Assembly (NCBI RefSeq): GCF_003597125.1
Contig: NZ_QYYA01000004.1
Location: forward strand, 62,001 to 126,000
DNA length: 64,000 nucleotides
Source of the DNA: Alcanivorax profundi
GTDB taxonomy: Bacteria; Pseudomonadota; Gammaproteobacteria; Pseudomonadales; Alcanivoracaceae
Direction: 5' to 3'
In this document: one piece after another, positions 55,393 to 63,691 of the stretch
Numbering within the stretch: the stretch's first letter is position 1
How the letters are laid out: each line of letters opens with the position of its first letter
Made by a program: the position numbers and the translations under genes
The notes under the pieces: generated by a model
What the model saw: only the letters and a program-made list of their open reading frames with translations
Told to the model about the DNA's origin: nothing
Database searches by the model: none

Positions 55393-56271
55393 ATGACATC
55401 CTCTCTCCCACACTGGTTTTTGCTGGGCGCTGGCAATATGGGCACCCTGGCCGCCTGGTACCTGACCCGGGCCGGTCATGGCGTCACTGTCGTCCGCTCC
55501 GGCGCGTCCTCAGACCTGAAAAAACAACTCCATCGCGCCGGTAACCCGGAGCTTGCCCTGCAACTGCCCACCCTAGCCCCTGAAGCTATTACAGGCCCTG
55601 TGAGGCATTTGCTGGTGGCGGTTAAAACCCCCTACACGCGATCCTCGTTAAGCCCCTTGTTGCCCTGGATAAACGAGGAGACACAGGTGCTGCGACTGCA
55701 AAACGGGCTGGGAGCCCTGGATGAGCTGTTACCTTCCGGGCAGGTGGTAGAAGCCGTCTCCACCAGTGCCGTCAAGGGCCAGCATCCCGACCATGAGATC
55801 ATTGCCGAAAACACCACCTGGATGGGGGGCAACGGCCCACAACCCGACTGGTTTGCCAGCCTGACCCCGCACTGGCCAGATCTTCAATGGTGTGACGATA
55901 TCCGCGAACCGCAGTGGAAAAAGCTGGTGGCCAACGCAGTCATCAACCCGCTCACCGCGCTCCACGATGTGCCCAATGGCCATATTGTCAGCGACCCAGC
56001 CCTGCGAGACGCTGCTACACGCCTTTGCCAGGAAGCGGATCGGGTACTGCAAGCCCTGAACCCGGACTGGCCGGGGCATTCCCTGGACAATGTGCTAGCC
56101 GTCGCGCAAGCCACGGCGGGCAACACCTCCTCCATGCGGGCTGATCGACAGCGTGGCGCGCCTACCGAGATCGAAGCCATCAATGGCTGGCTGGTAACAC
56201 AAGCCAACAGGCTTGGCATCGCCGTGCCGGCACACTTGGCGATCATTGCGTCACTCACGCGCGGCCAGTGA
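55393..56271 (+). CDS. panE: 2-dehydropantoate 2-reductase (ketopantoate reductase)
   Basis: 292 aa from ATG 55393. The N-terminal NADPH motif is LLGAGNMGTLAAWYL. LRLQNGLGALDEL carries the family's NG pair, and the C-terminal KKLVANAVINPLTALH has the conserved Lys and Asn. It reduces ketopantoate to pantoate in pantothenate/CoA synthesis. It begins 31 bases after the preceding gene and may be cotranscribed with it. Confidence 0.88.
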   Translation: MTSSLPHWFLLGAGNMGTLAAWYLTRAGHGVTVVRSGASSDLKKQLHRAGNPELALQLPTLAPEAITGPVRHLLVAVKTPYTRSSLSPLLPWINEETQVLRLQNGLGALDELLPSGQVVEAVSTSAVKGQHPDHEIIAENTTWMGGNGPQPDWFASLTPHWPDLQWCDDIREPQWKKLVANAVINPLTALHDVPNGHIVSDPALRDAATRLCQEADRVLQALNPDWPGHSLDNVLAVAQATAGNTSSMRADRQRGAPTEIEAINGWLVTQANRLGIAVPAHLAIIASLTRGQ

Positions 56272-56398
56272 CGACGGTCACCCGACCCAGGTTTTTTACC
56301 CTGCTACTTTTTACCCTTCTGCACTGGCATTGAGCCGCGTTTTTCGCCATCGTAGCCAGCATTGTTCGCCTACTTCTGTCATCTGTCGTGGAATCCCG

Positions 56399-58303
56399 AT
56401 GCAGCGTTCTCTTGTTGTGGCTGTCAGCCTGCTTGCTTCTGGTCAACTTCTGGCCGCCAATGAACTCCAGACCGTCAAGGTCAGTGGTGCCACCAGCACC
56501 AGTCTGGCGCGGGAATTGCCTGTTGGCGCAGTGATCCTCGACCGTCACACCCTCAACAGCCTGCCTGCCAGCGACCTGAGTGAGATCCTCGACACGGTGG
56601 GCGGCCTGCAAGCCAGCCAGCTGTACGGCATCAATGGCAGCGGCGCCAGCCTGGACTTGCTGGGCTTTGGCGCTACCGGCAACCAGAACACCCTGATTCT
56701 GCTCAACGGCCGGCGCCTCAGCGGCATCGATCTTGGCTCGCCAAACCTGACCGGCATCCCTCTTGCGGCCATTGAGCGTATCGAAATCCTTCCCGGCGCC
56801 GGTGCCGCCCTGTACGGCAATGGCGCTACAGGTGGCACCATCAACATCGTCACCCGGCAGCGATACGAACAAAGCGCCGGACTGGAAGTGAGCAGTGGCA
56901 GCTATAACGCACTGGGAGGACAGTTCCATGCCACCGGGAAACGCGACAGAATCAGTGGCGCACTGGCCTCTCAAAGCCTGATCAGCGACGGCTATCGGGA
57001 CAATAACGACACCCGCAATCACAGTGTCTTCGGCGATTTGCGTTATCAGGGAGAGGGCTTCCAAGCCTACTTTACCGCCACCGGTGAACAACAATCATTG
57101 GGGCTCCCCGGTGGCCGTACCATCGATGCGAGCCAGAACCAATTCCGCGACGACCCGCAAGGCACCAGCACCCCCCTGGATGAAGCCGAGCAGGACAACT
57201 ACTGGCTGATGCCGGGAATCCGTATTGCCCTGGGGGACCAGAGCGCCCTGACCCTGGATGTCAGCCGTCGACGCCAACACCAGGATTTCGACTATGTCTC
57301 CAGCAGCAGCTTCGGTGACACCCGGGTAGACAGTTACAGTGTCACCCCCAAGCTGGAAGGCCAGAGCGCCACCGGCAGCGCAGTGCATAACTGGACCCTG
57401 GGTGTCGATCTTTATGAATATGACTACCGCAGCATTACCAGCTTCGGAAACCGGGATCTGGAACAGTCCCAGCGTGCCTGGTATATCCACGACCTGATCA
57501 GCCTCACCCCGAAATTTTCCATCAGTGCCGGTGCCCGCAAGCTGGACAGCACACTCAGCGGTGAAGGGGCCAACAAGGACCAGGACGGCGAGATGTATGA
57601 AGGCGGCCTGCGATACACCTTCACCGGCAATCTGGCCCTGTTCGCCGGCGCGCAGCGCAGCGTGCGCATTGCCAACCTGGATGAACTGTCGCCCTTCAAC
57701 CCGCCAGTGGATCCCCAAACCGGCAAAACCTATACCGTCGGCGCCAGCTGGTCTCAGGGATTCCAGTATTCGACCCTGACCCTGTGGCGCAGCGAGATCG
57801 ACAATGAAATCCTGTTTGACCCGGCCACGTTCACCAATCGCAACCTGGACGACCCCACCGTCCACAAAGGCATCAGCATCAATTCCCGCTGGCAGGTCGA
57901 CAAGGACCTGACGTTCACCGCCAACGCCAGTGCCCAACAGGCCCGTTTTGATGGTGGCCAATACAGTGGCAACGATGTCCCGCTGGTGCCCGAGCACACG
58001 ATGGCGCTGATCGCCGACTGGCAAGCGCTGCGCTGGCTGTCTGCGCAGCTCAGCCACCGCTATGTGGGCGACCGTCATTACGACGGCGATCTGGCCAACC
58101 AGTACACGAAACTGGAACACTATCGCACCACGGACCTGCAGCTGACCGCCCGCTACCGCGGACTTTACCTGCGCGCCGGCGCCTACAACCTCGAGAACCA
58201 TCAGGTCGCGGATTACGGGAACTACAACGCCACAACCAACAGCGCCACCCTGTATCCCTTGCCGGAGCGCCATTACCGTATCGCGGTCGGGTTCGAACTT
58301 TAA
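56399..58303 (+). CDS. TonB-dependent outer-membrane receptor
   Basis: 634 aa from ATG 56399, with a short signal peptide (about 1-20, LLAA). A TonB-box-like ELQTVKVSGA starts the mature protein, followed by the plug (ILDTVGGLQASQL, IERIEILPGAGAALYGNGATGGTINIVTR) and a 22-strand type barrel ending in the typical aromatic C-terminal strand (YRIAVGFEL). It takes up a large ligand through TonB energy. The next gene is a cobalamin adenosyltransferase, which points to a B12-type ligand. I found no cobalamin riboswitch in the 127 bp upstream. Confidence 0.88.
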   Translation: MQRSLVVAVSLLASGQLLAANELQTVKVSGATSTSLARELPVGAVILDRHTLNSLPASDLSEILDTVGGLQASQLYGINGSGASLDLLGFGATGNQNTLILLNGRRLSGIDLGSPNLTGIPLAAIERIEILPGAGAALYGNGATGGTINIVTRQRYEQSAGLEVSSGSYNALGGQFHATGKRDRISGALASQSLISDGYRDNNDTRNHSVFGDLRYQGEGFQAYFTATGEQQSLGLPGGRTIDASQNQFRDDPQGTSTPLDEAEQDNYWLMPGIRIALGDQSALTLDVSRRRQHQDFDYVSSSSFGDTRVDSYSVTPKLEGQSATGSAVHNWTLGVDLYEYDYRSITSFGNRDLEQSQRAWYIHDLISLTPKFSISAGARKLDSTLSGEGANKDQDGEMYEGGLRYTFTGNLALFAGAQRSVRIANLDELSPFNPPVDPQTGKTYTVGASWSQGFQYSTLTLWRSEIDNEILFDPATFTNRNLDDPTVHKGISINSRWQVDKDLTFTANASAQQARFDGGQYSGNDVPLVPEHTMALIADWQALRWLSAQLSHRYVGDRHYDGDLANQYTKLEHYRTTDLQLTARYRGLYLRAGAYNLENHQVADYGNYNATTNSATLYPLPERHYRIAVGFEL

Positions 58304-58312
58304 GGACAGCCT

Positions 58313-58465
58313 CAAGCTCCAAGCTACAAGCGGCAACGCGAAATAAGCTCATCGCAACGTAAACGCCCTGCCCGCGGGCTTAGAAATTGTGCACGGGCGC
58401 GGCGTCCAAGGTTCCAGCCCCTGGCTTTCCCGTGTTGCAGCTTGTAGCGTGAAGCTTGCGGCTCC
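58313..58465. repeat. Heptamer-repeat element, best-formed example
   Basis: Left array CAAGCTC, CAAGCTA, CAAGCGG, CAACGCG (58313-58340). Core of 90 bp. Right array CGTGTTG, CAGCTTG, TAGCGTG, AAGCTTG, CGGCTCC (58431-58465) is the inverted counterpart (complement CAAGCTT, CACGCTA, CAAGCTG, CAACACG). It begins ten bases after the TonB receptor stop. Confidence 0.8.
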
Positions 58466-58492
58466 ATCGCTTGCAGGCAAGCTCCCACATCG
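58466..58492. repeat. REP-like half palindrome
   Basis: ATCGCTTGCAGGCAAGCTCC with CACAT following matches the common GTGGGAGCTTGC-type REP of pseudomonads; TTGC-AG-GCAA is its palindromic core. Confidence 0.55.
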
Positions 58493-58514
58493 AGCCCCAG
58501 GAAAGGATGCTTGT

Positions 58515-59072
58515 ATGACTGAAAAAACCCGTATCAATCGCGTCATTACCCGAACCGGCGACAAAGGCGATACCGGACTCGCGGACGGTTCCCGCGTCAG
58601 CAAGGCACACCCGCGCATTCATGCTCTGGGCGAACTGGACGAACTCAACAGTGCCCTTGGGGTACTCCGTGCGCGCTCACTGGATGCCGACCTGGACAGG
58701 GCGCTCGATGGCATTCAGCAACGGTTGTTTGATATCGGTGGAGAACTGGCCGTGCCCGGACGCGCTGTGATTGATGACCACGACCTGGTGGAAGTGGAGT
58801 CCCAGGCCGACATGATCAATGCCGAACTCCCGCCCCTGAAGGAGTTTGTCCTGCCAGGTGGCCATCCCGATGCGGCCTGGTGTCACCACTGCCGCACCGT
58901 CGCCCGACGGGTCGAGCGCGTCCTGGTTTCCCTGCATGATACCGATGAGGATGCCGTAAACCCGGTGAGTCAGGCACTGGTCAACCGCCTCTCCGATCTT
59001 TTGTTTGTCATGGCACGGCTGATCAACCTGCGGCACGAACATCCCGAAACCCTGTGGCAACCGAAGGGATAG
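58515..59072 (+). CDS. Cob(I)alamin adenosyltransferase, PduO type
   Basis: 185 aa from ATG 58515 (AAAGGA upstream). ATP-binding N-terminus ITRTGDKGDTGLADGSR, then HALGELDELNSALG, CRTVARRVER and the C-terminal LSDLLFVMARLIN, all typical of PduO/MMAB. It makes adenosylcobalamin from cob(I)alamin and ATP. The gene follows a TonB receptor, suggesting linked import and activation of B12. Confidence 0.93.
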   Translation: MTEKTRINRVITRTGDKGDTGLADGSRVSKAHPRIHALGELDELNSALGVLRARSLDADLDRALDGIQQRLFDIGGELAVPGRAVIDDHDLVEVESQADMINAELPPLKEFVLPGGHPDAAWCHHCRTVARRVERVLVSLHDTDEDAVNPVSQALVNRLSDLLFVMARLINLRHEHPETLWQPKG

Positions 59073-59138
59073 GGACGAGTTGGAAGGCTTTTCCGTTCTT
59101 CTGAAAACCGGGAACGAATTTGGTTTTTCTATCCAATC

Positions 59139-59161
59139 GAGCATAGCTCGTCGCTATGCTC
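59139..59161. other. Hairpin after the adenosyltransferase gene
   Basis: GAGCATAGC, loop TCGTC, GCTATGCTC: a perfect 9-bp stem 65 bases after the stop, without a following T-run. It may be an RNA processing or weak terminator structure. Confidence 0.5.
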
Positions 59162-59249
59162 CGCTCGCTTTATGAAAACATTGTGCAAATGCTCCCCCGC
59201 CCACAGCGGCGCGGTACACTGGGTGTTCCAAAACCGTTGAACTGTCGCC

Positions 59250-60602
59250 ATGGGCATTCGCAACAAGTTGTTCCTGATTTTTCTTGGCACCTTTCTGGTC
59301 CTGATCCTGGCGGCCAGTGGGTTTTATTACCTGTCATTTGTCCGCAGCCTCAACACTTACCTGGACGAACGTCAGCAGGAACAGGTGGAACGTCTCGCCG
59401 AGCACCTTGGCTCCCTGTACCAACAAACCGGCAGCTGGAATTTTCTGCTCGAAGAACCCCGCCGCCTGAAACGTCTGTATCGCCTGGCGGGTGACGAAGA
59501 CCGTCACCGCGGCAAAAATGATGATCACCGCCACTTGCAGCTGCTCGATACCGACAAAGAGCTGTTAATGGGCCCGCCTGCCCCACCACGACTCCGGGTA
59601 GAAGTTCCGATTCTGGCAAACAATCAACTGGCCGGCTATCTCACCTACCCCAATCAGGAGGCCATTCGTGACAAGCTGGACGACCGCTTTCTGGAGCGCC
59701 AACTGCGGTTTGTCTTGTGGATGCTCGCGGAGGGTGTCGTACTCTCGCTGTTGGTCTCCTGGTTGCTGGCCCGTCACCTGGTCGCCCCGATTCTGGCCCT
59801 GACCCACCACACCCGTGCCCTGCAGGAAGGCGATTACAGCGGCCGCCTGAACAGCCCACGGCGCGACGAACTGGGCCGTCTGGGGCACCAGCTCGACCAG
59901 CTGTCCCTGCGCCTTGAGCAAGGGCAGCAAGCCCGCCAGCGCTGGTTCTCTGACATTGCCCACGAGCTGCGCACCCCGCTGGCCATTCTGCAAGGGGAAC
60001 TGGAAGCCCTCAGCGACGGCATTCGCCCACTGACGCTCGATGCCATCAAGGCGCTGGAAACCGAAACGCGACAGCTCACCCATCTGGTGAATGATCTCCA
60101 CGACCTGGCGCTGGCAGATGGCGGCAACCTGCGCTACCAGCTGGTTGAGGAAGATCTGGCGCAACTGACTCACGACGTGCTGGACAGCTATCGCCACCTG
60201 TTCGACCAGAAGCAATTCATCGTCGACCGCTGGCTACCGGAGTCCGCCTGGCTATTGATGGACCCGGTACGCATTCGCCAGCTGCTGGATAACCTGCTGC
60301 AGAACAGCCTCAAATACACCCACGACGGTGGTCAACTGCGTGTCAGCCTGGATTGCACCGGCAAACAGTGGACCCTGGTTCTGGAAGACAGCGCCCCCGG
60401 CGTCCCGGACGCCTCCCTTCCCCATCTGTTTGATCACCTCTACCGGGTCGAAAGCTCGCGCAACCGACGCACTGGCGGGGCCGGGCTGGGGCTGGCCATC
60501 TGCCAGCGTATTGCCGAAGCCCACGGTGGCAGTATCCGCGCTGAACACAGCCCCCTGGGCGGTGTACGCATTACCCTGACCCTGCCGGGAGAGTCCGTAT
60601 GA
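59250..60602 (+). CDS. Sensor histidine kinase (BaeS-like)
   Basis: 450 aa. Membrane segments at about 9-29 and 152-172 enclose a periplasmic sensor of about 120 residues. A HAMP linker follows (about 175-225), then the dimerisation helix with phospho-acceptor His238 (DIAHELRTPL), and the ATPase domain (N-box NLLQNSLKYTHD, G1 LEDSAPGVPD, G2 GGAGLGLAIC). Best match by pattern is the BaeS group of envelope-stress kinases. It overlaps the regulator gene by four bases. Confidence 0.88.
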   Translation: MGIRNKLFLIFLGTFLVLILAASGFYYLSFVRSLNTYLDERQQEQVERLAEHLGSLYQQTGSWNFLLEEPRRLKRLYRLAGDEDRHRGKNDDHRHLQLLDTDKELLMGPPAPPRLRVEVPILANNQLAGYLTYPNQEAIRDKLDDRFLERQLRFVLWMLAEGVVLSLLVSWLLARHLVAPILALTHHTRALQEGDYSGRLNSPRRDELGRLGHQLDQLSLRLEQGQQARQRWFSDIAHELRTPLAILQGELEALSDGIRPLTLDAIKALETETRQLTHLVNDLHDLALADGGNLRYQLVEEDLAQLTHDVLDSYRHLFDQKQFIVDRWLPESAWLLMDPVRIRQLLDNLLQNSLKYTHDGGQLRVSLDCTGKQWTLVLEDSAPGVPDASLPHLFDHLYRVESSRNRRTGGAGLGLAICQRIAEAHGGSIRAEHSPLGGVRITLTLPGESV

Positions 60603-61273
60603 GCCGTATCCTGATCGTGGAAGACGAACCTCGCCTGTCCCAGCTGGTGGCCGACTACCTGCAACACGCCCGCTACGACACCGAGCAGACCGACAGTGCT
60701 CAAACCGCCATGGCACTGGCACGGGACGGTGGCTTTGATGCCATTCTGCTTGATCTGATGCTGCCCGATGGCGATGGCATGGACGTGTGCAAATCCATCC
60801 GCCAGCACAGCCAGGTTCCCATCCTGATGATTACCGCACGGGTGGATGAAGTGGACCGGCTGCTGGGACTGGAATTGGGTGCCGACGACTATATCTGCAA
60901 ACCCTTCAGCCCCCGTGAGGTAGTAGCCCGGGTGAAAGCCGTGCTGCGCCGCGCCAACCCGCAACCGGCAGAAGAAGCACAACCCGCACTGGTGCTGGAT
61001 GACGACCGTTTTGAAGCGCGCATTGCCGGCCAGTCCATCGCCCTTACCGCCATCGAATTTGCATTGCTCAACACCCTGGCACGCCACCCCGGCCGTATCT
61101 GGTCCCGGGACCAGTTGATGGATGAAATCTACAATGATCATCGCGTGGTATCCGACCGCACCATCGACAGCCACATCCGCAAACTGCGCCGTAAACTCAG
61201 TGACGGCAGCCCGGATGCCCACGACTGGATCGGCAGTGTTTACGGCGTCGGCTACCGGCTGGAAACGCCTTGA
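60599..61273 (+). CDS. OmpR-family response regulator (BaeR-like)
   Basis: 224 aa. Receiver with acidic pair in VEDEPRL, phospho-acceptor Asp in LLDLMLPDGDG (about 52) and Lys in ICKPFSPREVVARVKAVLRR, a segment very close to BaeR. The C-terminal winged helix is complete (SDRTIDSHIRKLRRKL, GVGYRLE). Cotranscribed with the kinase. A Spy-like periplasmic protein gene follows, as expected for a Bae-type envelope response. Confidence 0.9.
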   Translation: MSRILIVEDEPRLSQLVADYLQHARYDTEQTDSAQTAMALARDGGFDAILLDLMLPDGDGMDVCKSIRQHSQVPILMITARVDEVDRLLGLELGADDYICKPFSPREVVARVKAVLRRANPQPAEEAQPALVLDDDRFEARIAGQSIALTAIEFALLNTLARHPGRIWSRDQLMDEIYNDHRVVSDRTIDSHIRKLRRKLSDGSPDAHDWIGSVYGVGYRLETP

Positions 61274-61416
61274 GTGAAAAGTTTAATTTTCAAAGTTGAA
61301 AAGCGCCATCTGGGGCCTTCCTGAAATGGAACGCTGTTCCCCGCGCCATTACTGGGACACGCAGGCACAGCGGCTCACAACCTGCTGCCCTGATCCGCGT
61401 TTAAACTTTCAACTGC
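61274..61416. repeat. Heptamer-repeat element after the response regulator gene
   Basis: Left GTGAAAA, GTTTAAT, TTTCAAA, GTTGAAA (61274-61301) starts at the first base after the stop codon. Right CGCGTTT, AAACTTT, CAACTGC (61396-61416) is the inverted form. Core about 94 bp. The heptamers resemble those at 17615-17749. Confidence 0.65.
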
Positions 61417-61506
61417 TCTTCCACATTCCCTGCATATTCCTTGCAATCTTTACAGTGATACTGACTCCATCAAAACACAGGGACTCATGTCCAGAAGGAG
61501 AGCACC

Positions 61507-61839
61507 ATGAAAAAGATCGCTATCGTTGCTGTTGCTGTTTTCGCTATCACTGGCACCGCGTTTGCTTATGGCCCGGATCACCGGGGTGGCGAACGCATGG
61601 TTGAGCACATGACCAAGAAGCTGGATCTGAGCGAAGCGCAAAGTACGCAACTACAAGCCGTGTTCGATGAGCAGGGTGAAAAAATGAAAGCCTTGCACGA
61701 TGAGACCCAGGAAAAGATCAACGCTATCCTGACCCCCGAACAGCAGGAAAAAATGGCAGAGATGAAAGAGAAGCGTAAAGAGCGGATGGAGGATCGCAAG
61801 GACAAGCGCAAGGAGAAACGAGAGAAGCGCGGCGAGTAA
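61507..61839 (+). CDS. Spy/CpxP-like periplasmic chaperone-type protein
   Basis: 110 aa with ribosome site AAGGAGAG and a signal peptide ending at TAFA (about 20). The mature protein is helical and very charged, with a single LTPEQQEKMAEM motif of the LTXXQ type and an extremely Lys/Arg/Glu-rich tail (about 80-110). Smaller than E. coli Spy (161 aa). Spy in E. coli is controlled by BaeR and CpxR; here it follows a BaeSR-like pair, so coregulation is likely. Confidence 0.78.
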   Translation: MKKIAIVAVAVFAITGTAFAYGPDHRGGERMVEHMTKKLDLSEAQSTQLQAVFDEQGEKMKALHDETQEKINAILTPEQQEKMAEMKEKRKERMEDRKDKRKEKREKRGE

Positions 61840-61848
61840 CAGGGTGTG

Positions 61849-61939
61849 GTCGGACGTCTGAAGTCGGACGTTTGATGCTAAAGCCTGAAAAGCTTTGAGG
61901 ATCAATTTGAAGTGACGGGTTTGTCATCCAACGTCAGAC
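61849..61939. repeat. Heptamer-repeat element after the Spy-like gene
   Basis: Left GTCGGAC, GTCTGAA, GTCGGAC, GTTTGAT (61849-61876); right ATCCAAC, GTCAGAC (61926-61939), whose complement GTCTGAC-GTTGGAT matches the left array. It precedes the terminator. Confidence 0.65.
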
Positions 61940-61942
61940 CAG

Positions 61943-61988
61943 CCCAGAACGAAGAAAGCCGGCGCTTGCCGGCTTTCTTCGTTCTGGG
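61943..61988. terminator. Very long bidirectional terminator hairpin
   Basis: A perfect 21-bp stem (CCCAGAACGAAGAAAGCCGGC and its complement) with loop GCTT separates the convergent Spy-like and aceF genes. The inner GAAAGCCGGC/GCCGGCTTTC part is the usual terminator core. Confidence 0.85.
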
Positions 61989-61995
61989 CGCACCC

Positions 61996-63654
61996 CTACA
62001 ACAACACCCGCCGCATATCTGACAACAACTGGCTCAGATAGGTGGTAAACCGTGCCGCATCTGCCCCATCAATGACACGGTGGTCATAGGACAAACTCAA
62101 CGGCAAGGTCAGCCGCGGGACAAACTGATTGCCATCCCACACCGGTTGCATATCCGAACGGCTCACCCCGAGGATGGCCACTTCCGGCCAGTTCACAATG
62201 GGCGTAAACGCCGTGCCACCAATACCGCCCAGCGACGAGATACTGAACGTACCTCCCTTCATGTCCGCCGGGGTGAGTTTGCGATTGCGCGCCTTCTCCG
62301 CCAGCTCGCCCATTTCCAGGGCGATTTCTTTGAGGGTTTTCTTGTCCGCTTCCTTGATCACCGGCACCACCAAACCATTGGGGGTATCCACCGCAATACC
62401 GATGTTGATGTAGTGCTTGTGAATCAGGGCTTCGCCACTGTTCTCAAGTGAACTATTGAAGCGTGGAAACTCCTTCAGCGCCTTGGCACAAGCGGCCACC
62501 AGGAACGCCAGCATGGTGAGCTTGACGCCTTCCCGTTCCAGCGCCTTGTTCTGCTGCTTGCGGAAGGCTTCCAGGTCAGTGATATCCGCATTGTCATGCT
62601 GGGTCACATGGGGAATGGTCAACCAGGAACGATGCAGGTTCTGGGCAGACACCTTACGCAATTTGTTCAGCTCTTCGCGCTCGACATCCCCAAACTGACT
62701 GAAATCGATCTCCGGCAGATCCAGCGACACTCCACCACTGCCGGTTGCCGGCGCGCTCTGTGATTCCAGGCGCTGTTTCACCCAGGCATGCACATCCTCT
62801 TTGAGGATACGATCCTTGGGACCGGTTCCGGTCACCTGCCCCAGATCCACGCCCATTTCCCGGGCCAGCTTGCGCACCGCCGGCCCGGCATGAACTGCCT
62901 TGCCGGGAGAGTTTGCCGCTGCGGGAATAGCGGTGGAGGTCTGCGCGGGTTTGGCCTGCTCCTGCTTGTTCTGTTCCTGTTTATCGGAGGCACTGGTCTG
63001 CGATACAGAAGCAGACGACGTTGCGGTGTTTTCTGTCGCGTTGGGCGCCGCATCACCACCGGATACCGCCAGCGTCAGCAAGGGATCACCGGTACTGACC
63101 TTGTCACCCACCTTGATGATCACGGACTCCACGGTGCCCGCCTGGGGCGCCGGGATTTCCAGCGATGCCTTGTCGGACTCCAGCACCGCGATCACCTGCT
63201 CGGCCTCCAGCACATCCCCTGCCGCCACACTCACTTCGATGATCTCGGCACCATCGATATCACCCAGGTCCGGCACCGTCACGGTTTCCGTGCGCGATTC
63301 CGTGCCGCTGGCTGACTTGGCTGGTGCCTGCTCAGCCTCTGGCTGAGGCGCGGTTTCCTGCTCGGTTGGCGTGTCAGTTGTTGCTTCTTCCTGCGACGGG
63401 GCGTTGTCATCCGCCCCTGAATCGGCCTCGACCTCCAGCAGGTCATCCCCTTCCTTGACCCGGTCCCCCACCTTCACGTTGATGGCAGTGACCTTGCCGG
63501 CTTTCGGAGCCGGGACTTCCACTGTGGCCTTGTCGGATTCCAGTACCACAATGGTATCTTCCGCGGCGATGGTATCGCCGACTTTTACGCTGATCTCGAT
63601 GACGTCAACAGGATCACTGCTGCCCACATCGGGAACCTGAATCTTCTCACTCAC
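61996..63654 (-). CDS. aceF: Pyruvate dehydrogenase E2, dihydrolipoyllysine acetyltransferase
   Basis: 552 aa from a GTG at 63654 with AAGGAG six bases upstream. Two lipoyl domains (lipoyl Lys in [10 protein letters not shown] near 43 and [10 protein letters not shown] near 161) are joined by Ala/Pro/Glu-rich linkers. The E1/E3-binding domain ([16 protein letters not shown], about 250-285) and the catalytic domain with [15 protein letters not shown] near the C-terminus follow. It transfers the acetyl group to CoA. It follows aceE on the same strand. Confidence 0.97.
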   Translation of the reverse strand: MSEKIQVPDVGSSDPVDVIEISVKVGDTIAAEDTIVVLESDKATVEVPAPKAGKVTAINVKVGDRVKEGDDLLEVEADSGADDNAPSQEEATTDTPTEQETAPQPEAEQAPAKSASGTESRTETVTVPDLGDIDGAEIIEVSVAAGDVLEAEQVIAVLESDKASLEIPAPQAGTVESVIIKVGDKVSTGDPLLTLAVSGGDAAPNATENTATSSASVSQTSASDKQEQNKQEQAKPAQTSTAIPAAANSPGKAVHAGPAVRKLAREMGVDLGQVTGTGPKDRILKEDVHAWVKQRLESQSAPATGSGGVSLDLPEIDFSQFGDVEREELNKLRKVSAQNLHRSWLTIPHVTQHDNADITDLEAFRKQQNKALEREGVKLTMLAFLVAACAKALKEFPRFNSSLENSGEALIHKHYINIGIAVDTPNGLVVPVIKEADKKTLKEIALEMGELAEKARNRKLTPADMKGGTFSISSLGGIGGTAFTPIVNWPEVAILGVSRSDMQPVWDGNQFVPRLTLPLSLSYDHRVIDGADAARFTTYLSQLLSDMRRVLL

Positions 63655-63691
63655 ACCAGTCTCCTTTTAGTGAGATTGTCTTGAGGTGCGA

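Noticed and set aside
56272-56398. Cobalamin riboswitch upstream of the TonB receptor
   Set aside because: The gap is too short and no B12-box or conserved core was found.
59139-59161. Rho-independent terminator after the adenosyltransferase gene
   Set aside because: The stem is perfect but has no following T-run on the plus strand; listed only as a hairpin.
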